Below, one piece after another: positions 31,411-38,852 of a DNA stretch of 38,852 bases. Origin of the DNA: CAYPKG01 sp964411275 (GTDB lineage: Bacteria > Bacillota > Clostridia > Christensenellales > CAG-138); assembly GCA_964411275.1 (NCBI GenBank), contig CAYPKG010000019.1, forward strand, positions 1 to 38,852. Direction: 5' to 3'. The notes below the pieces were generated by a model. That model worked only from the letters and a program-made list of their open reading frames with translations, did not search any database and was not told where the DNA came from. The position numbers and the translations under genes are program-made. Every line of letters begins with the position of its first letter. The first letter of the stretch is position 1.

Positions 31411-31719
31411 TTATTCATAATCCTTTTCAACAGAAAAGAGATGATAAAAACTGCCCTTTGCGCTCAAGTTTAGCATGGACAGATATTCCGCGGCTACCGC
31501 ATCTTCGCTTGCTGCTTCCATTGCATTCAAATGATCGGCTTTTGTTTCCCAAAGAACCAAATCAGCCCATATATCGCCTTTCAATAGTAGCTTTCGGGAG
31601 ATATACCCTTTCTGCTTCGCAAGAAATTCGCTGGTAAATTTATCGGATACAGGTAAAAAATCCGTCTCCGAAGTGCTTTTTTTCAGCTTGAATGCAACAA
31701 ACTCTAGAGCTTTGGACAT
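31411..31719 (-). CDS. Small dimeric alpha/beta-barrel-like protein
   Basis: 102 residues, soluble. The pattern (EFVAFKLKKSTSETDFLPVSDKF start, YISRKLLLKGDIWADLVLWETKADH, then a C-terminal FYHLFSVEKDY strand) resembles antibiotic biosynthesis monooxygenase-like or EthD-like dimeric barrels. There is no cofactor motif. The assignment is by fold pattern only. It may share a transcript with the MmcQ/YjbR gene. Confidence 0.55.
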   Translation of the reverse strand: MSKALEFVAFKLKKSTSETDFLPVSDKFTSEFLAKQKGYISRKLLLKGDIWADLVLWETKADHLNAMEAASEDAVAAEYLSMLNLSAKGSFYHLFSVEKDYE

Positions 31720-31836
31720 ATCTGCTACCTCATATCCATTTATTTGGTATCTATTCTAACAGATAAATTTCTAATAGTACACCTACGTGAAACGCTTTGC
31801 CAGGCAGCCGCCTGTCCCGCGACTGACCGGGAAGCC

Positions 31837-32934
31837 TTATTTCTCTCGCAGTATTCTCAGGCAATCCGCAAGAACCCCCAGCATGTTGCGGCAGTCCTGC
31901 TCGTAAATCTCGCCCATGTTGGCGATTTGCAGCATATTTTGCTTGGCATAATGGCCTTTTCCTATGTAAAATACATACCCGCGCTTTTCCATTTCCACAA
32001 GGAACTCGTTTACATCCACACCTTCCGGCAGGAAAACCGAGGTCACGGTATTGGACATATGCTCCTTCAAAAGCAGCCGCATCCCCAGCGCCTCAACGCC
32101 CTGGCGGATGATGCCGGCACAGCGCCGATACCTGGCAATCCTATTGTCCAGGCCCTCTTCGAGTATATTGGTCAAAGCCACATTCAACGGCCAGAAAAGC
32201 GTCAGATTTGGCGTGTTGGGCGTTTGATGGGTGGTGCGGGCATTCATGTAATGCCGGTACAGGTTCAGGTACACGTTTTTCCCCTGATTGGGCTCTAAGC
32301 CGTCAAGAACTTCGCGCTTAGCAATGACAAATGCCGACCCCGGGAATGCTCCAACGCATTTTCCGCCCACAGATGTGGCCACATCGATATTATTTTGAAC
32401 CACATTAACGAATTCGCCGCCCGCAGCAGACACGCAGTCCGCAAAGAAAAGCTTTGCGTACTTCCGGCATAGTTTGCCCACCTCGCCCACCGGATTGATC
32501 ATCCCAGTGCAGGTTTCATGGAATACCATCGCCACAACCTTTACGGAGGGATTGTCTTGAAGGGCCTTCTCGATCACGGCCACATCGGGATAGGTGCCCC
32601 AGGGGAAGTCTATGTCCACCTTGGGAATGCGGTATTGATCGATGATATCCATTAGGCGCTCGCCAAACATGCCATTTCTGATCAAAAGCACGCCGTCCCC
32701 TTCGCTAAATAAGGAGGAAAGCACCATTTCATTGGCGGATGTGCCGGACCCGGATACGATTACGGAATAATACCGGTCGTCCGCGCAAAATAGCTGCCCG
32801 ATCTTATTCTGCGTGTCCTGAAACATCTCTTCAAATTCATGGCTGCGGTGGCAGATATCGTAATGCAGCAGAGCGTGGCGCACATTGTCTTTTACCAGAA
32901 CCGGGCCTGGGGAAAATAATTTGGGAGCGCTCAT
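31837..32934 (-). CDS. PhnW/alanine-glyoxylate-type aminotransferase
   Basis: 365-residue fold-type I PLP enzyme. LFSPGPVLVKDNVRHALL start, VIVSGSGTSANEMVLSSLF as phosphate-binding region, FADCVSAAGG with the pyridine-N Asp, and SVGGKCVGAFPGSAFVIAKRE with the Schiff-base lysine are all visible. The order and spacing resemble 2-aminoethylphosphonate:pyruvate aminotransferase, but alanine-glyoxylate or serine-type activity is equally possible. The ATG at 32934 follows GGAGG by eight bases. It is divergent from the DeoR regulator and next to a kinase and an NPP-type phosphodiesterase, so it probably belongs to that catabolic locus. Confidence 0.85.
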   Translation of the reverse strand: MSAPKLFSPGPVLVKDNVRHALLHYDICHRSHEFEEMFQDTQNKIGQLFCADDRYYSVIVSGSGTSANEMVLSSLFSEGDGVLLIRNGMFGERLMDIIDQYRIPKVDIDFPWGTYPDVAVIEKALQDNPSVKVVAMVFHETCTGMINPVGEVGKLCRKYAKLFFADCVSAAGGEFVNVVQNNIDVATSVGGKCVGAFPGSAFVIAKREVLDGLEPNQGKNVYLNLYRHYMNARTTHQTPNTPNLTLFWPLNVALTNILEEGLDNRIARYRRCAGIIRQGVEALGMRLLLKEHMSNTVTSVFLPEGVDVNEFLVEMEKRGYVFYIGKGHYAKQNMLQIANMGEIYEQDCRNMLGVLADCLRILREK

Positions 32935-32954
32935 TGATATAACCTCCAACATGT

Positions 32955-33070
32955 TTTTGTGAAAACACCCATGATTGAAGTGTGTTTGTGTTCATTGTAA
33001 TATAAAAATGTGGGATGTCAAGTGAATTTTGTGTAATTGTTGTGCGTTTGCTTCTGACTTGTGTTGTTTT
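32955..33070. repeat. TTTGTG repeats upstream of the DeoR gene, putative operators
   Basis: TTTGTG occurs at 32956, 32985 and 33028, with related TTGTG copies near 33038 and 33059. TTTGTGTAAT at 33028 is identical to 13111 upstream of the UgpA-type permease. They lie between the aminotransferase and the DeoR promoter, so both directions could be controlled. Confidence 0.45.
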
Positions 33071-33094
33071 GTTGATTTTGTTCCATGTAGACCT

Positions 33095-33123
33095 TGTGGT
33101 TTCCCCAGTATTTGTGTATCATA
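33095..33123 (+). promoter_or_regulatory. Promoter of the DeoR regulator
   Basis: TTGTGG (33095-33100), 17 bases and TATCAT (33118-33123). The decamer ATAGGCAATA at 33123-33132 overlaps its downstream edge and recurs at 35615 before the FGGY kinase, a second possible operator. Confidence 0.55.
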
Positions 33124-33162
33124 TAGGCAATAGGCCTGTGAAAACGGGAAAGGAGTGGGTGT

Positions 33163-33936
33163 ATGCTTGCACAAGAGCGACAAAACGCAATTCTGGAAAC
33201 GCTGATGCAGCGCGGTGGCGTCATAAAAATGACGGAAATCGTATCCCAATTTGGCGTATCCAATGAAACAGCCCGCCGTGATCTGGAGACATTGCAGGAT
33301 CAAAACCTTGTAAAACGGGTGTATGGCGGCGCAATTCTCGCAGACCGCCGTGTATCCATCGATCTTTCCCCACTGCCCTCTGAGCCCCGCCAGGGTCAGG
33401 CGGAGCGCGCTGCAATCGGCAAAGCCGCGGCGGAACTGGTACATGAGGGCGAAACAGTCATCCTCTCCTCCGGCACCACCATTCTTCAGGTGGCGCGCAA
33501 CCTGAAGCGGCTGCACAGCCTGACTGTTTTAACCAATTCCCTTGCCGTAATCAACGAGCTGATCGGCACCAATTTCGACATATATGTGCTGGGCGGGAAA
33601 CTTGACTTAAACGAGCTGAACATGTCCGGACAGATGGGGCTTCGGGCCATCCAAAGCGTGTTTGTGGACAAGACATTCATCGGCGCGGGGGGCATCACGT
33701 TTAAGTACGGCATCTCGGATTACAGCAACGACGACGCCAGCATCCGGGAAGAAATGATCAACCGCGCCAACCAGACGATATTGGTTGCGCACAGCGAAAA
33801 ATTTGGCAGCAACGCCTTTTCTCTGGGAAGCCCTCTGGAACGGATCAATACGGTGGTTTCGGATACCAATCTCTCTAAGGAATACGTCACCGGAATTCGC
33901 GAAATGGGGATTGAGCTCATCCTCACCCAACCATAA
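33163..33936 (+). CDS. DeoR/GlpR-family transcriptional regulator
   Basis: 257 residues. N-terminal HTH: RQNAILETLMQRGGVIKMTE, then FGVSNETARRDLETLQDQNLVKRVYGGAI. The C-terminal sugar-phosphate sensor domain (DeoRC) has GETVILSSGTTILQVARNL and LTVLTNSLAVINEL, then FIGAGGI and VVSDTNL. Such repressors usually respond to a phosphorylated sugar produced by a nearby kinase, here the FGGY kinase downstream. GAAAGGAG precedes the ATG. It has its own promoter. Confidence 0.95.
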   Translation: MLAQERQNAILETLMQRGGVIKMTEIVSQFGVSNETARRDLETLQDQNLVKRVYGGAILADRRVSIDLSPLPSEPRQGQAERAAIGKAAAELVHEGETVILSSGTTILQVARNLKRLHSLTVLTNSLAVINELIGTNFDIYVLGGKLDLNELNMSGQMGLRAIQSVFVDKTFIGAGGITFKYGISDYSNDDASIREEMINRANQTILVAHSEKFGSNAFSLGSPLERINTVVSDTNLSKEYVTGIREMGIELILTQP

Positions 33937-34070
33937 TTCACCAGATAGAAATTTACCGTGGGGGCGGATTTGCGTCGAATGTCTTTGCGATAATGCCCCT
34001 ACGGCAGCGCTAAAGGACTTTAGAATGATTATGAGAGAAAACAACCGCTGCTTTTAGCACGGGGGGTTTC

Positions 34071-35552
34071 CTATGCCTGCAGTCTCTCAAACACGGGTTT
34101 CAATGTGTCAAACAATCCAACAAACGCCTCATGCATCCGCTGATGTTCCGGCCAATTTTCGGCGCGCGGCTCGTACCTGTGACGCATGCGAACTTGATCG
34201 CCGATCTGTGGCATTGCGCCGCACAAGCCCAATCCCATAAGCGCGCAATACGCGCCGCCAATTGCGCCCGCATGCTTGTTATCCTCTGGAACCAGCACTG
34301 GAATTTGCAGCACGTCCGCAAGGATTTGCATCCAATGTCCGCCGCTTGCGCCGCCGCCCACCACCGTAATGTCTGGCAACGGCCTGCCCAGCATCGCCTC
34401 GCATTGCCGCACCCGGCACAGGATGGAGTAGCAAATGCTCTCCATCATGGCATTGACAAAATGCCGCCGGGTATGTAGCGCGTTGGCGTTGACAAAGGCG
34501 ATACGGGCCTTTTCGCAAAGCGGCGGCAGCTCTCCGCAAAGCCAGGGCGTGGCCAGCAGCCGTTGGGATCCGGGGGGCATATCCTTAAGCTCTTCTTCCA
34601 GATACGCGAATATGCCGCTTCCCATTGTTTGAAGCTCCGCCCCGTAGAACTGCTTCAGCGTCCAATCAAGTGCAAGCCCAACGGATTGCATGCCGTAAAG
34701 CACGATATCCTCCCTGGAATTGAGGGCGCAGGAAGGCGTCTCAACAAGGCTTGCCTCGTGCTTTACCACCGCGCCAACCCAGCCGGAAGTGCCGAAATAT
34801 GCGTGTGCCATGTTCTGTTTCCCGCAGCCCGCGCCGATGGCGATGGCGGGAATATCCGAGCACCCCGCAAAAACCGGGATGCCGTCTGGAAGCCCCAGCT
34901 CCAGCCCCGCCTGGCGCGTCACCATCCCCACCTGTGCTGTGCTGTCCACCAGAGGCGGGAATTTATTGCGGTCAATCCCTGCCGCCTTCAGGATGTTATC
35001 ATAAAGCCCGTCCACGGCGGGATCAAGGGAATGTATGAAATCGTTGCTGATATCCATGGCGCGAAGGCCCGTCATCTTCCAGCGCAGAAAGGAGTTGGCC
35101 TCAAAGATACAGTCCGCTCTGTTATAAATATCAGGATGATTGTTCTTGAGCCACATCAGCCGCGCCCAATAGCTTTGCCCGGTAAACATCCGGGTATTGA
35201 GGCACAGGTTGAGATATTCCGCCTCCTCCTGCGCCCGGGCGTCCAGCCAGATCAAGCTATTGTGCAGAACCTGCCCCTGGGCGTCAACCGGGATAATGCC
35301 CTTCCATTGCGTACAGATGGAAATACCCGCCGCGGCCTCCGGCCGCCTTGCGGCGCCATCCATCACATTGCGCGTGCATTCGCAAAGCGCCTTCCAATAC
35401 GCCATGGGGTCCTGTTCCGCCCATCCCGGCCGGGGCGTCAGCAACGGATACCCCTTTTGTGCGCAGGCAAGCAGCCGCCCGCTCCCGGATACCAAGGCGA
35501 CCTTAATGCCGCTCGTACCCAAATCATAGGAAATTACATATGTTTCCGGCAT
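34071..35552 (-). CDS. FGGY-family carbohydrate kinase (xylulokinase-like)
   Basis: 493 residues, two actin-like domains. YVISYDLGTSGIKVALVSGSG is the N-terminal phosphate-1 motif, GWAEQDPMAYW the sugar-side region, and SICTQWKGIIPVDAQG and LIWLDARAQEE follow. VVGGGASGGHWMQILADVLQIPV with GAIGGAYCALMGLG forms the C-terminal FGGY signature region. It phosphorylates a sugar or polyol with ATP; xylulokinase-like by layout, but the substrate is not certain. The ATG at 35552 follows AGAGGGA; a longer frame to 35768 crosses the promoter region. It converges on the DeoR gene and is divergent from the phosphodiesterase gene. Confidence 0.92.
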   Translation of the reverse strand: MPETYVISYDLGTSGIKVALVSGSGRLLACAQKGYPLLTPRPGWAEQDPMAYWKALCECTRNVMDGAARRPEAAAGISICTQWKGIIPVDAQGQVLHNSLIWLDARAQEEAEYLNLCLNTRMFTGQSYWARLMWLKNNHPDIYNRADCIFEANSFLRWKMTGLRAMDISNDFIHSLDPAVDGLYDNILKAAGIDRNKFPPLVDSTAQVGMVTRQAGLELGLPDGIPVFAGCSDIPAIAIGAGCGKQNMAHAYFGTSGWVGAVVKHEASLVETPSCALNSREDIVLYGMQSVGLALDWTLKQFYGAELQTMGSGIFAYLEEELKDMPPGSQRLLATPWLCGELPPLCEKARIAFVNANALHTRRHFVNAMMESICYSILCRVRQCEAMLGRPLPDITVVGGGASGGHWMQILADVLQIPVLVPEDNKHAGAIGGAYCALMGLGLCGAMPQIGDQVRMRHRYEPRAENWPEHQRMHEAFVGLFDTLKPVFERLQA

Positions 35553-35649
35553 TTTTATCCCTCTTTTATACCATTTTGTTGTGTGTTTTGCAATCAACAT
35601 TGACATTATACCACATAGGCAATATAATAATCCAAGTAAATTATATTTT

Positions 35650-35678
35650 TTGTGAGGTATATCCCATGAAAATATATA
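35650..35678 (+). promoter_or_regulatory. Promoter of the NPP-type phosphodiesterase
   Basis: TTGTGA (35650-35655), 17 bases and TATATA (35673-35678). Nearby on the minus strand TATAAT (35605-35610) may serve the kinase gene, but its -35 is poor. Confidence 0.5.
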
Positions 35679-35866
35679 TATATGGTACGGCATTCTAAAG
35701 CTGAAGGAAATGCCTTTTCCCGGACGACGGCAGGGCCCCGTGTTCAAGCGAAGGGGCTTCCCGTACAATACCGGATGCTGCTGCGCGAATACACAATCGG
35801 CAATTGGGAAGGATACAGCACCGGCAGCGCCATCCGCAGCTTACCCGAAAAAAAGGAGAATTATTT
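35679..35866 (+). other. Structured leader of the phosphodiesterase gene
   Basis: About 185 bases of untranslated leader. A hairpin ggcatt/aaatgcc (about 35689-35714) and a second pairing of cccc near 35748 with gggg near 35765 are seen. I recognise no riboswitch class. A 62-codon frame across it has no ribosome binding site. Confidence 0.35.
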
Positions 35867-37186
35867 ATGAAAAAGCGCCTGTTGGTAATCTCGGTGGATG
35901 CCCTTGTCACGGAGGATTTGAACCATCTGAAAAATGCGCCGCATTTTCGCTCCTTCCTCAGAGACTGCTCCAAGGTGGACAGCGTGCGCACCATATACCC
36001 GTCCATCACATATCCCGTCCACGTCAGCATCCAAACCGGATGCTATCCTAACAAGCATGGCGTGTATGCAAACAACACGTTCACCACAGACATCCCGCGT
36101 ATGGAGTGGACATGGGATTCCCGCCTCATACAAGCGGACGACATATTCGCTGCGGCAAAGCGGGGCGGCTATTCCACAGCAGCGTCATTCTGGCCGGTTA
36201 CCGCCTACAACCCGAACATCGATTATCACATTCCGGAATACTGGCTCCCCTACCCCGCCGATTCCTTTCGGAAATCGTTTATGAAAATGGGCGCTTCGCC
36301 GGAGGTGATGGCGCTTATGGAACGCAACGCCTGCTTCCTCCCCTCTACATACCATCTAACGGGCAAGAGCAATTTTGCAGTTATCCCCCATTTTGACAAT
36401 TTCATCGTTCACTGCACCTGCGACATCATCAAAGAGCATTGCCCAGAGGTCTTGTTTTTGCATATCAATATCGTGGACACCTACCGGCATCAAAACGGCA
36501 TATTCTGCCCCAAAGTGACAGAAGGCCTTGACATGGTGGATCATTGGTTTGGCATGCTGGAGGACGCCCTCACGTCCGCCGGGGTGCGGGAGGAAACAAA
36601 CATTGTGGTACTAAGCGACCATGGCCAGCAGGACCTCGCCCGGGTGGTAAAGCCCAATGCGTATCTGGCGGAGCGGGGCTTTATTAAGGCAAACGACGCG
36701 GGCGAGGTGGTGGACTATACGGCCCTGGGCATGTCCAACGGCATGTCCATGACGTTCTGGCTAAAAGACCCCGCTGACAACGCGGCCCACGATGCGGTAC
36801 ACAAAGCGCTTCTAGAAATGGCGGAGGATGGCGTCTATGGCTTCAACCGGGTGTTCACCCGCCAGGAAATCAGCGCGCTGGAGCATGTAGACGGGGCGTT
36901 CGCGTTCATCGTGGAAAGCGACGGCTATACCTCCTTTGCGGATGATTGCTCCCGCCCTCTGGTGTCTGGTTTCGACCTGAAGGATTACCGCATGGGCCGG
37001 GCCACCCACGGCTATCTGCCGGACAACGGCCCCCAGCCCGTGTTCCTGGCAAAAGGGCCGGACTTCCGGGAAAACGTCCTTCTCCCCAGGCGGCCCATCG
37101 TGGACGAGGGGCCCACATTCGCCAAGCTTCTGGGCGTAACCCTCAAGGATGCGGTGGGAACGCCGATGCTGGAGCTGCTTGGCTGA
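35867..37186 (+). CDS. Type I phosphodiesterase/nucleotide pyrophosphatase (alkaline phosphatase superfamily)
   Basis: 439 residues. Metal and nucleophile signatures of NPP-type enzymes are visible: VISVDAL (Asp ligand), YPSITYPVHVSIQTGCYPNKHGV with the nucleophile Thr, NIVDTYRHQNG (Asp, His), VVLSDHG (Asp-His) and ATHGYLP (His). It hydrolyses phosphodiester, phosphonate or pyrophosphate bonds; phosphonoacetate hydrolase belongs to this superfamily too. No signal peptide, so it is cytosolic. AAGGAG lies before the ATG. Together with the PhnW-like aminotransferase it could point to phosphonate use, but that is only an inference. Confidence 0.88.
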   Translation: MKKRLLVISVDALVTEDLNHLKNAPHFRSFLRDCSKVDSVRTIYPSITYPVHVSIQTGCYPNKHGVYANNTFTTDIPRMEWTWDSRLIQADDIFAAAKRGGYSTAASFWPVTAYNPNIDYHIPEYWLPYPADSFRKSFMKMGASPEVMALMERNACFLPSTYHLTGKSNFAVIPHFDNFIVHCTCDIIKEHCPEVLFLHINIVDTYRHQNGIFCPKVTEGLDMVDHWFGMLEDALTSAGVREETNIVVLSDHGQQDLARVVKPNAYLAERGFIKANDAGEVVDYTALGMSNGMSMTFWLKDPADNAAHDAVHKALLEMAEDGVYGFNRVFTRQEISALEHVDGAFAFIVESDGYTSFADDCSRPLVSGFDLKDYRMGRATHGYLPDNGPQPVFLAKGPDFRENVLLPRRPIVDEGPTFAKLLGVTLKDAVGTPMLELLG

Positions 37187-37224
37187 ACCTATTTGACCGC
37201 GTGAACAAAGCTTTCCATATCTCT

Positions 37225-37259
37225 GGCCATCGACAAAGCATGTGGCTTTGTGGATGGCC
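37225..37259 (+). terminator. Hairpin after the phosphodiesterase gene
   Basis: ggccatc/gatggcc and acaaagc/gctttgt stack around one G-G mismatch with loop atgtg, 38 bases after the stop. The following tract tagtttatgtattgtttt is only moderately T-rich, so termination is likely but not certain. Confidence 0.6.
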
Positions 37260-37373
37260 TAGTTTATGTATTGTTTTCCAGATGTTTTCAGGCGCAAGAT
37301 ATCCGCAACCTTCACCGCAAAATCTGCGTTATCGTATATACTAGATATAGAGCATGATGGAGGGGAGAATGGA

Positions 37374-38678
37374 ATGAAACGAAATCACCGTATTTATTTT
37401 GCCTTGGCCCTTGCGCTTTTGCTGTGCCTTTGCGCCTGCGAAAAAAGCCCCGCGCCAATCCCGCCTTCGCCAAGCCCCGCGGTAATACCCGATACGCCCG
37501 CGCCTCCGCCGCTTCTGCCGAAAATAGACTCCTCCACCGCCCGTATCCCCATCACAGACGCGATATACAAGTTATTTACCGAAAGCTACGGCTATGAAGG
37601 CCCCGCGCCCATCTGCTCCAAAACCCACCAGGCATGGCTGAATTTGGCGGATGGCACGGCTGATATCGTGTTTCTCGTGGCTCCCACAATGGATGAGCTT
37701 CGCTATTTCGCTGAAAAAAACGTGGACATCGAGATGAAGGTCTACGGATATGACGGGCTGGTGTTCATCGGCAATGAAAGCAACCCCGTGTGGAACCTGA
37801 CTTCTGGGGAGATCCGGGACATCTACAGCGGAAATATTACCAATTGGTCGGATATCGGCGGCGAAAATTCCGATATCATCGTCTATATCAGAAACCAGGA
37901 AAGCGGCAGCCAGCGTCTGTTTGAAAGCCTCGTGTGGGCAGGATACGACATGCCGGACTTTGCCGCCATGGATTTTCACGAGCAGGAAATCGACCCCGCT
38001 GTCACCCAGCGGATGGAACAGATTTCGGTAGACGACGACATGAGCACCATCACAGAAAACGTGCTGCGCAACCAATACGCCATCGGCTTTAACATCATGT
38101 CCTATCTCGATCACACGTTTGCGGGTTCCTCGCTAAAGCTCTTCGCCGTGGACGGGTATCTGCCAACAACGGAAAACTTCGCATCCGGGCAATATCCGTT
38201 TTTGACCACCTCGTACGTAGCCATCCGCTTAGACGAGCCGGAGGGCAGCCCCGCCCGTGCGCTGTTTGACTGGGTGGGCAGCGAAGAAAGCCGTGATCTG
38301 ATCGCACAAAACAGCACGCTGACGGTCGCGTTTACAGAGCCGGTGGTGATCCTGGCCGGAGAAAGCTTTTCGGCGCCCAACCCAGCGCCCCTTTCAAAGC
38401 AGGCGGTAGAGGCGCTTATCCCCCTTCTCAATACGCGTTATTTCGTTCGGACGGACTTTCTCCCCTATTCCCTAGAGGAGCTGGGCTACCTTCGAAACGG
38501 AATTTACGCCATATCCGGCAAGATATTCAAAACACAGAAATACGCCGAATTCTTCGGCGCACAAAGCTGGTATTCCGGCCGGTATACCAAAGACGCGGAT
38601 GTGGCGCAGCGCTTTAACGCCTATCAAATCGCCAATTTAAAGGTTTTGCTTGCAATTGAAAACGAGCTGCGGGGGTAG
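37374..38678 (+). CDS. PstS-like substrate-binding lipoprotein with C-terminal YARHG-like domain
   Basis: 434 residues. The signal peptide has a lipobox (LCLCAC, lipidated Cys near residue 19-21), then a Pro-rich linker. A PBP-II fold of the PstS type follows (TADIVFLVAPTMDELRYF, VFIGNESNPVWNLTSGEIRDIYSGNITNWSDIGG, YIRNQESGSQRLFESLV). The last 90 residues resemble the YARHG domain (LRNGIYAISGKIFKTQKYAEFFGAQSWYSGRY, with YAISG in the place of YARHG). It probably captures phosphate or a related anion at the cell surface, or acts as a sensor. No pstCAB genes follow in the window. The ATG at 37374 follows GGAGGGG. Confidence 0.85.
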   Translation: MKRNHRIYFALALALLLCLCACEKSPAPIPPSPSPAVIPDTPAPPPLLPKIDSSTARIPITDAIYKLFTESYGYEGPAPICSKTHQAWLNLADGTADIVFLVAPTMDELRYFAEKNVDIEMKVYGYDGLVFIGNESNPVWNLTSGEIRDIYSGNITNWSDIGGENSDIIVYIRNQESGSQRLFESLVWAGYDMPDFAAMDFHEQEIDPAVTQRMEQISVDDDMSTITENVLRNQYAIGFNIMSYLDHTFAGSSLKLFAVDGYLPTTENFASGQYPFLTTSYVAIRLDEPEGSPARALFDWVGSEESRDLIAQNSTLTVAFTEPVVILAGESFSAPNPAPLSKQAVEALIPLLNTRYFVRTDFLPYSLEELGYLRNGIYAISGKIFKTQKYAEFFGAQSWYSGRYTKDADVAQRFNAYQIANLKVLLAIENELRG

Positions 38679-38692
38679 CGGTAAGTATGCAC

Positions 38693-38813
38693 TTGGCGCT
38701 ACAGCCCCACAATCCCAATCTTAATTGCCGCCGGGGTTTCCCACCTGTTTTACCCCATATCCCAGTATAAGGGAATATCAAATGCATGATAAATTATGGG
38801 GCTGTAGCGCTAA
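38693..38813. repeat. Second copy of the GGGGCTGTAGCGC repeat family
   Basis: 38696-38709 and 38797-38810 are perfect 14-bp inverted copies separated by 87 bases, extended to 17 bp with one G-T pair. 38685-38708 matches 18589-18612 with two mismatches. Compared with the element at 18546, the two arms point the opposite way. Confidence 0.8.
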
Positions 38814-38835
38814 CAAGCTACGGCTCCTTTCTTAA
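38798..38835 (+). terminator. Terminator-like hairpin at the window end
   Basis: ggggctgtagc (38798-38808) pairs with gctacggctcc (38817-38827) over 11 bp with two G-T pairs, loop gctaacaa, followed by TTTCTT. It could end the PstS-like gene transcript and uses the repeat arm as its 5' strand. Confidence 0.6.
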
Positions 38836-38852
38836 ATTTGGAACGCCAAACC

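Noticed and set aside
2393..32934. The aminotransferase fragment at 2393 continuing as the aminotransferase at 31837
   Set aside because: They belong to different class V branches and the second gene is complete with its own start, so it is not the missing half.
34563..35603. 346-codon open frame antisense to the FGGY kinase
   Set aside because: The kinase is a clear family match across the whole length; the opposite frame has no family pattern.
1..38852. CRISPR array, insertion sequence or prophage as the hidden system
   Set aside because: I saw no regularly spaced direct repeats with unique spacers, no transposase or integrase, and no phage structural genes.

Overview
The window looks like chromosomal DNA of a strictly anaerobic, mid-GC Firmicute (Clostridia type). 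Reasons are GGAGG-type ribosome binding sites, TTGACA/TATAAT promoters, oxygen-defence enzymes typical of anaerobes (rubrerythrin, superoxide reductase), a BlaI/M56 pair, an OhrR-type MarR regulator and CoA-linked C4 metabolism. I cannot name the genus. Functions are read from motifs and remembered family resemblance; no search was run.

Layout. 1-411: tRNA-Phe (partial), tRNA-Gly, tRNA-Cys and a strong terminator. 716-2747: XRE regulator divergent from ridA and a class V aminotransferase cut off part-way. 2748-12362: a block whose two outer genes are both broken. It carries an S41-type lipoprotein fragment, ferredoxin-thioredoxin, a Crp/Fnr regulator, a rubredoxin/rubrerythrin/superoxide-reductase operon, a small DUF6132-like membrane protein, a VanZ-like protein, and an ABC transporter with a surface protein. 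12361-12864: the 5' part of a sugar ABC permease. 13476-17090: CoA-transferase, thiolase and 3-hydroxyacyl-CoA dehydrogenase, enough to interconvert 3-hydroxybutyrate and acetyl-CoA. 17268-19101: a putative glycosyltransferase and trmO, separated by a 26-bp perfect inverted repeat. 19262-25047: an unusual locus with a degenerate single-chain PheRS-like protein and an SDR lacking its catalytic lysine, divergent from an XRE regulator and a large OYE-family flavoenzyme. 25339-26844: OhrR-like regulator plus radical SAM protein. 26925-28981: BlaI/M56 pair. 29123-30874: Crp/Fnr (YeiL-like) divergent from a double-length YdcZ-type transporter. 30952-31719: two small cytoplasmic proteins. 31837-37186: PhnW/AGT-like aminotransferase, DeoR regulator, FGGY kinase and NPP-type phosphodiesterase. 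37374-38678: PstS-like lipoprotein with a C-terminal YARHG-like domain. The end carries a second copy of the repeat family seen at 18546.

How genes work together. The clearest system is a small redox regulon. Three promoters (ferredoxin-thioredoxin, rubrerythrin-SOR, DUF6132-like) share a TGTGA-N5-TCAC box at exactly the same distance from the -10 element and lack a good -35. The Crp/Fnr gene encoded among them has a CRP-type recognition helix (RE-x3-R) suited to TGTGA half-sites. The least explained system is the PheRS-like/SDR/flavoenzyme locus. Two abrupt gene fusions, near 2747 and 12361, need checking for assembly error versus real rearrangement.
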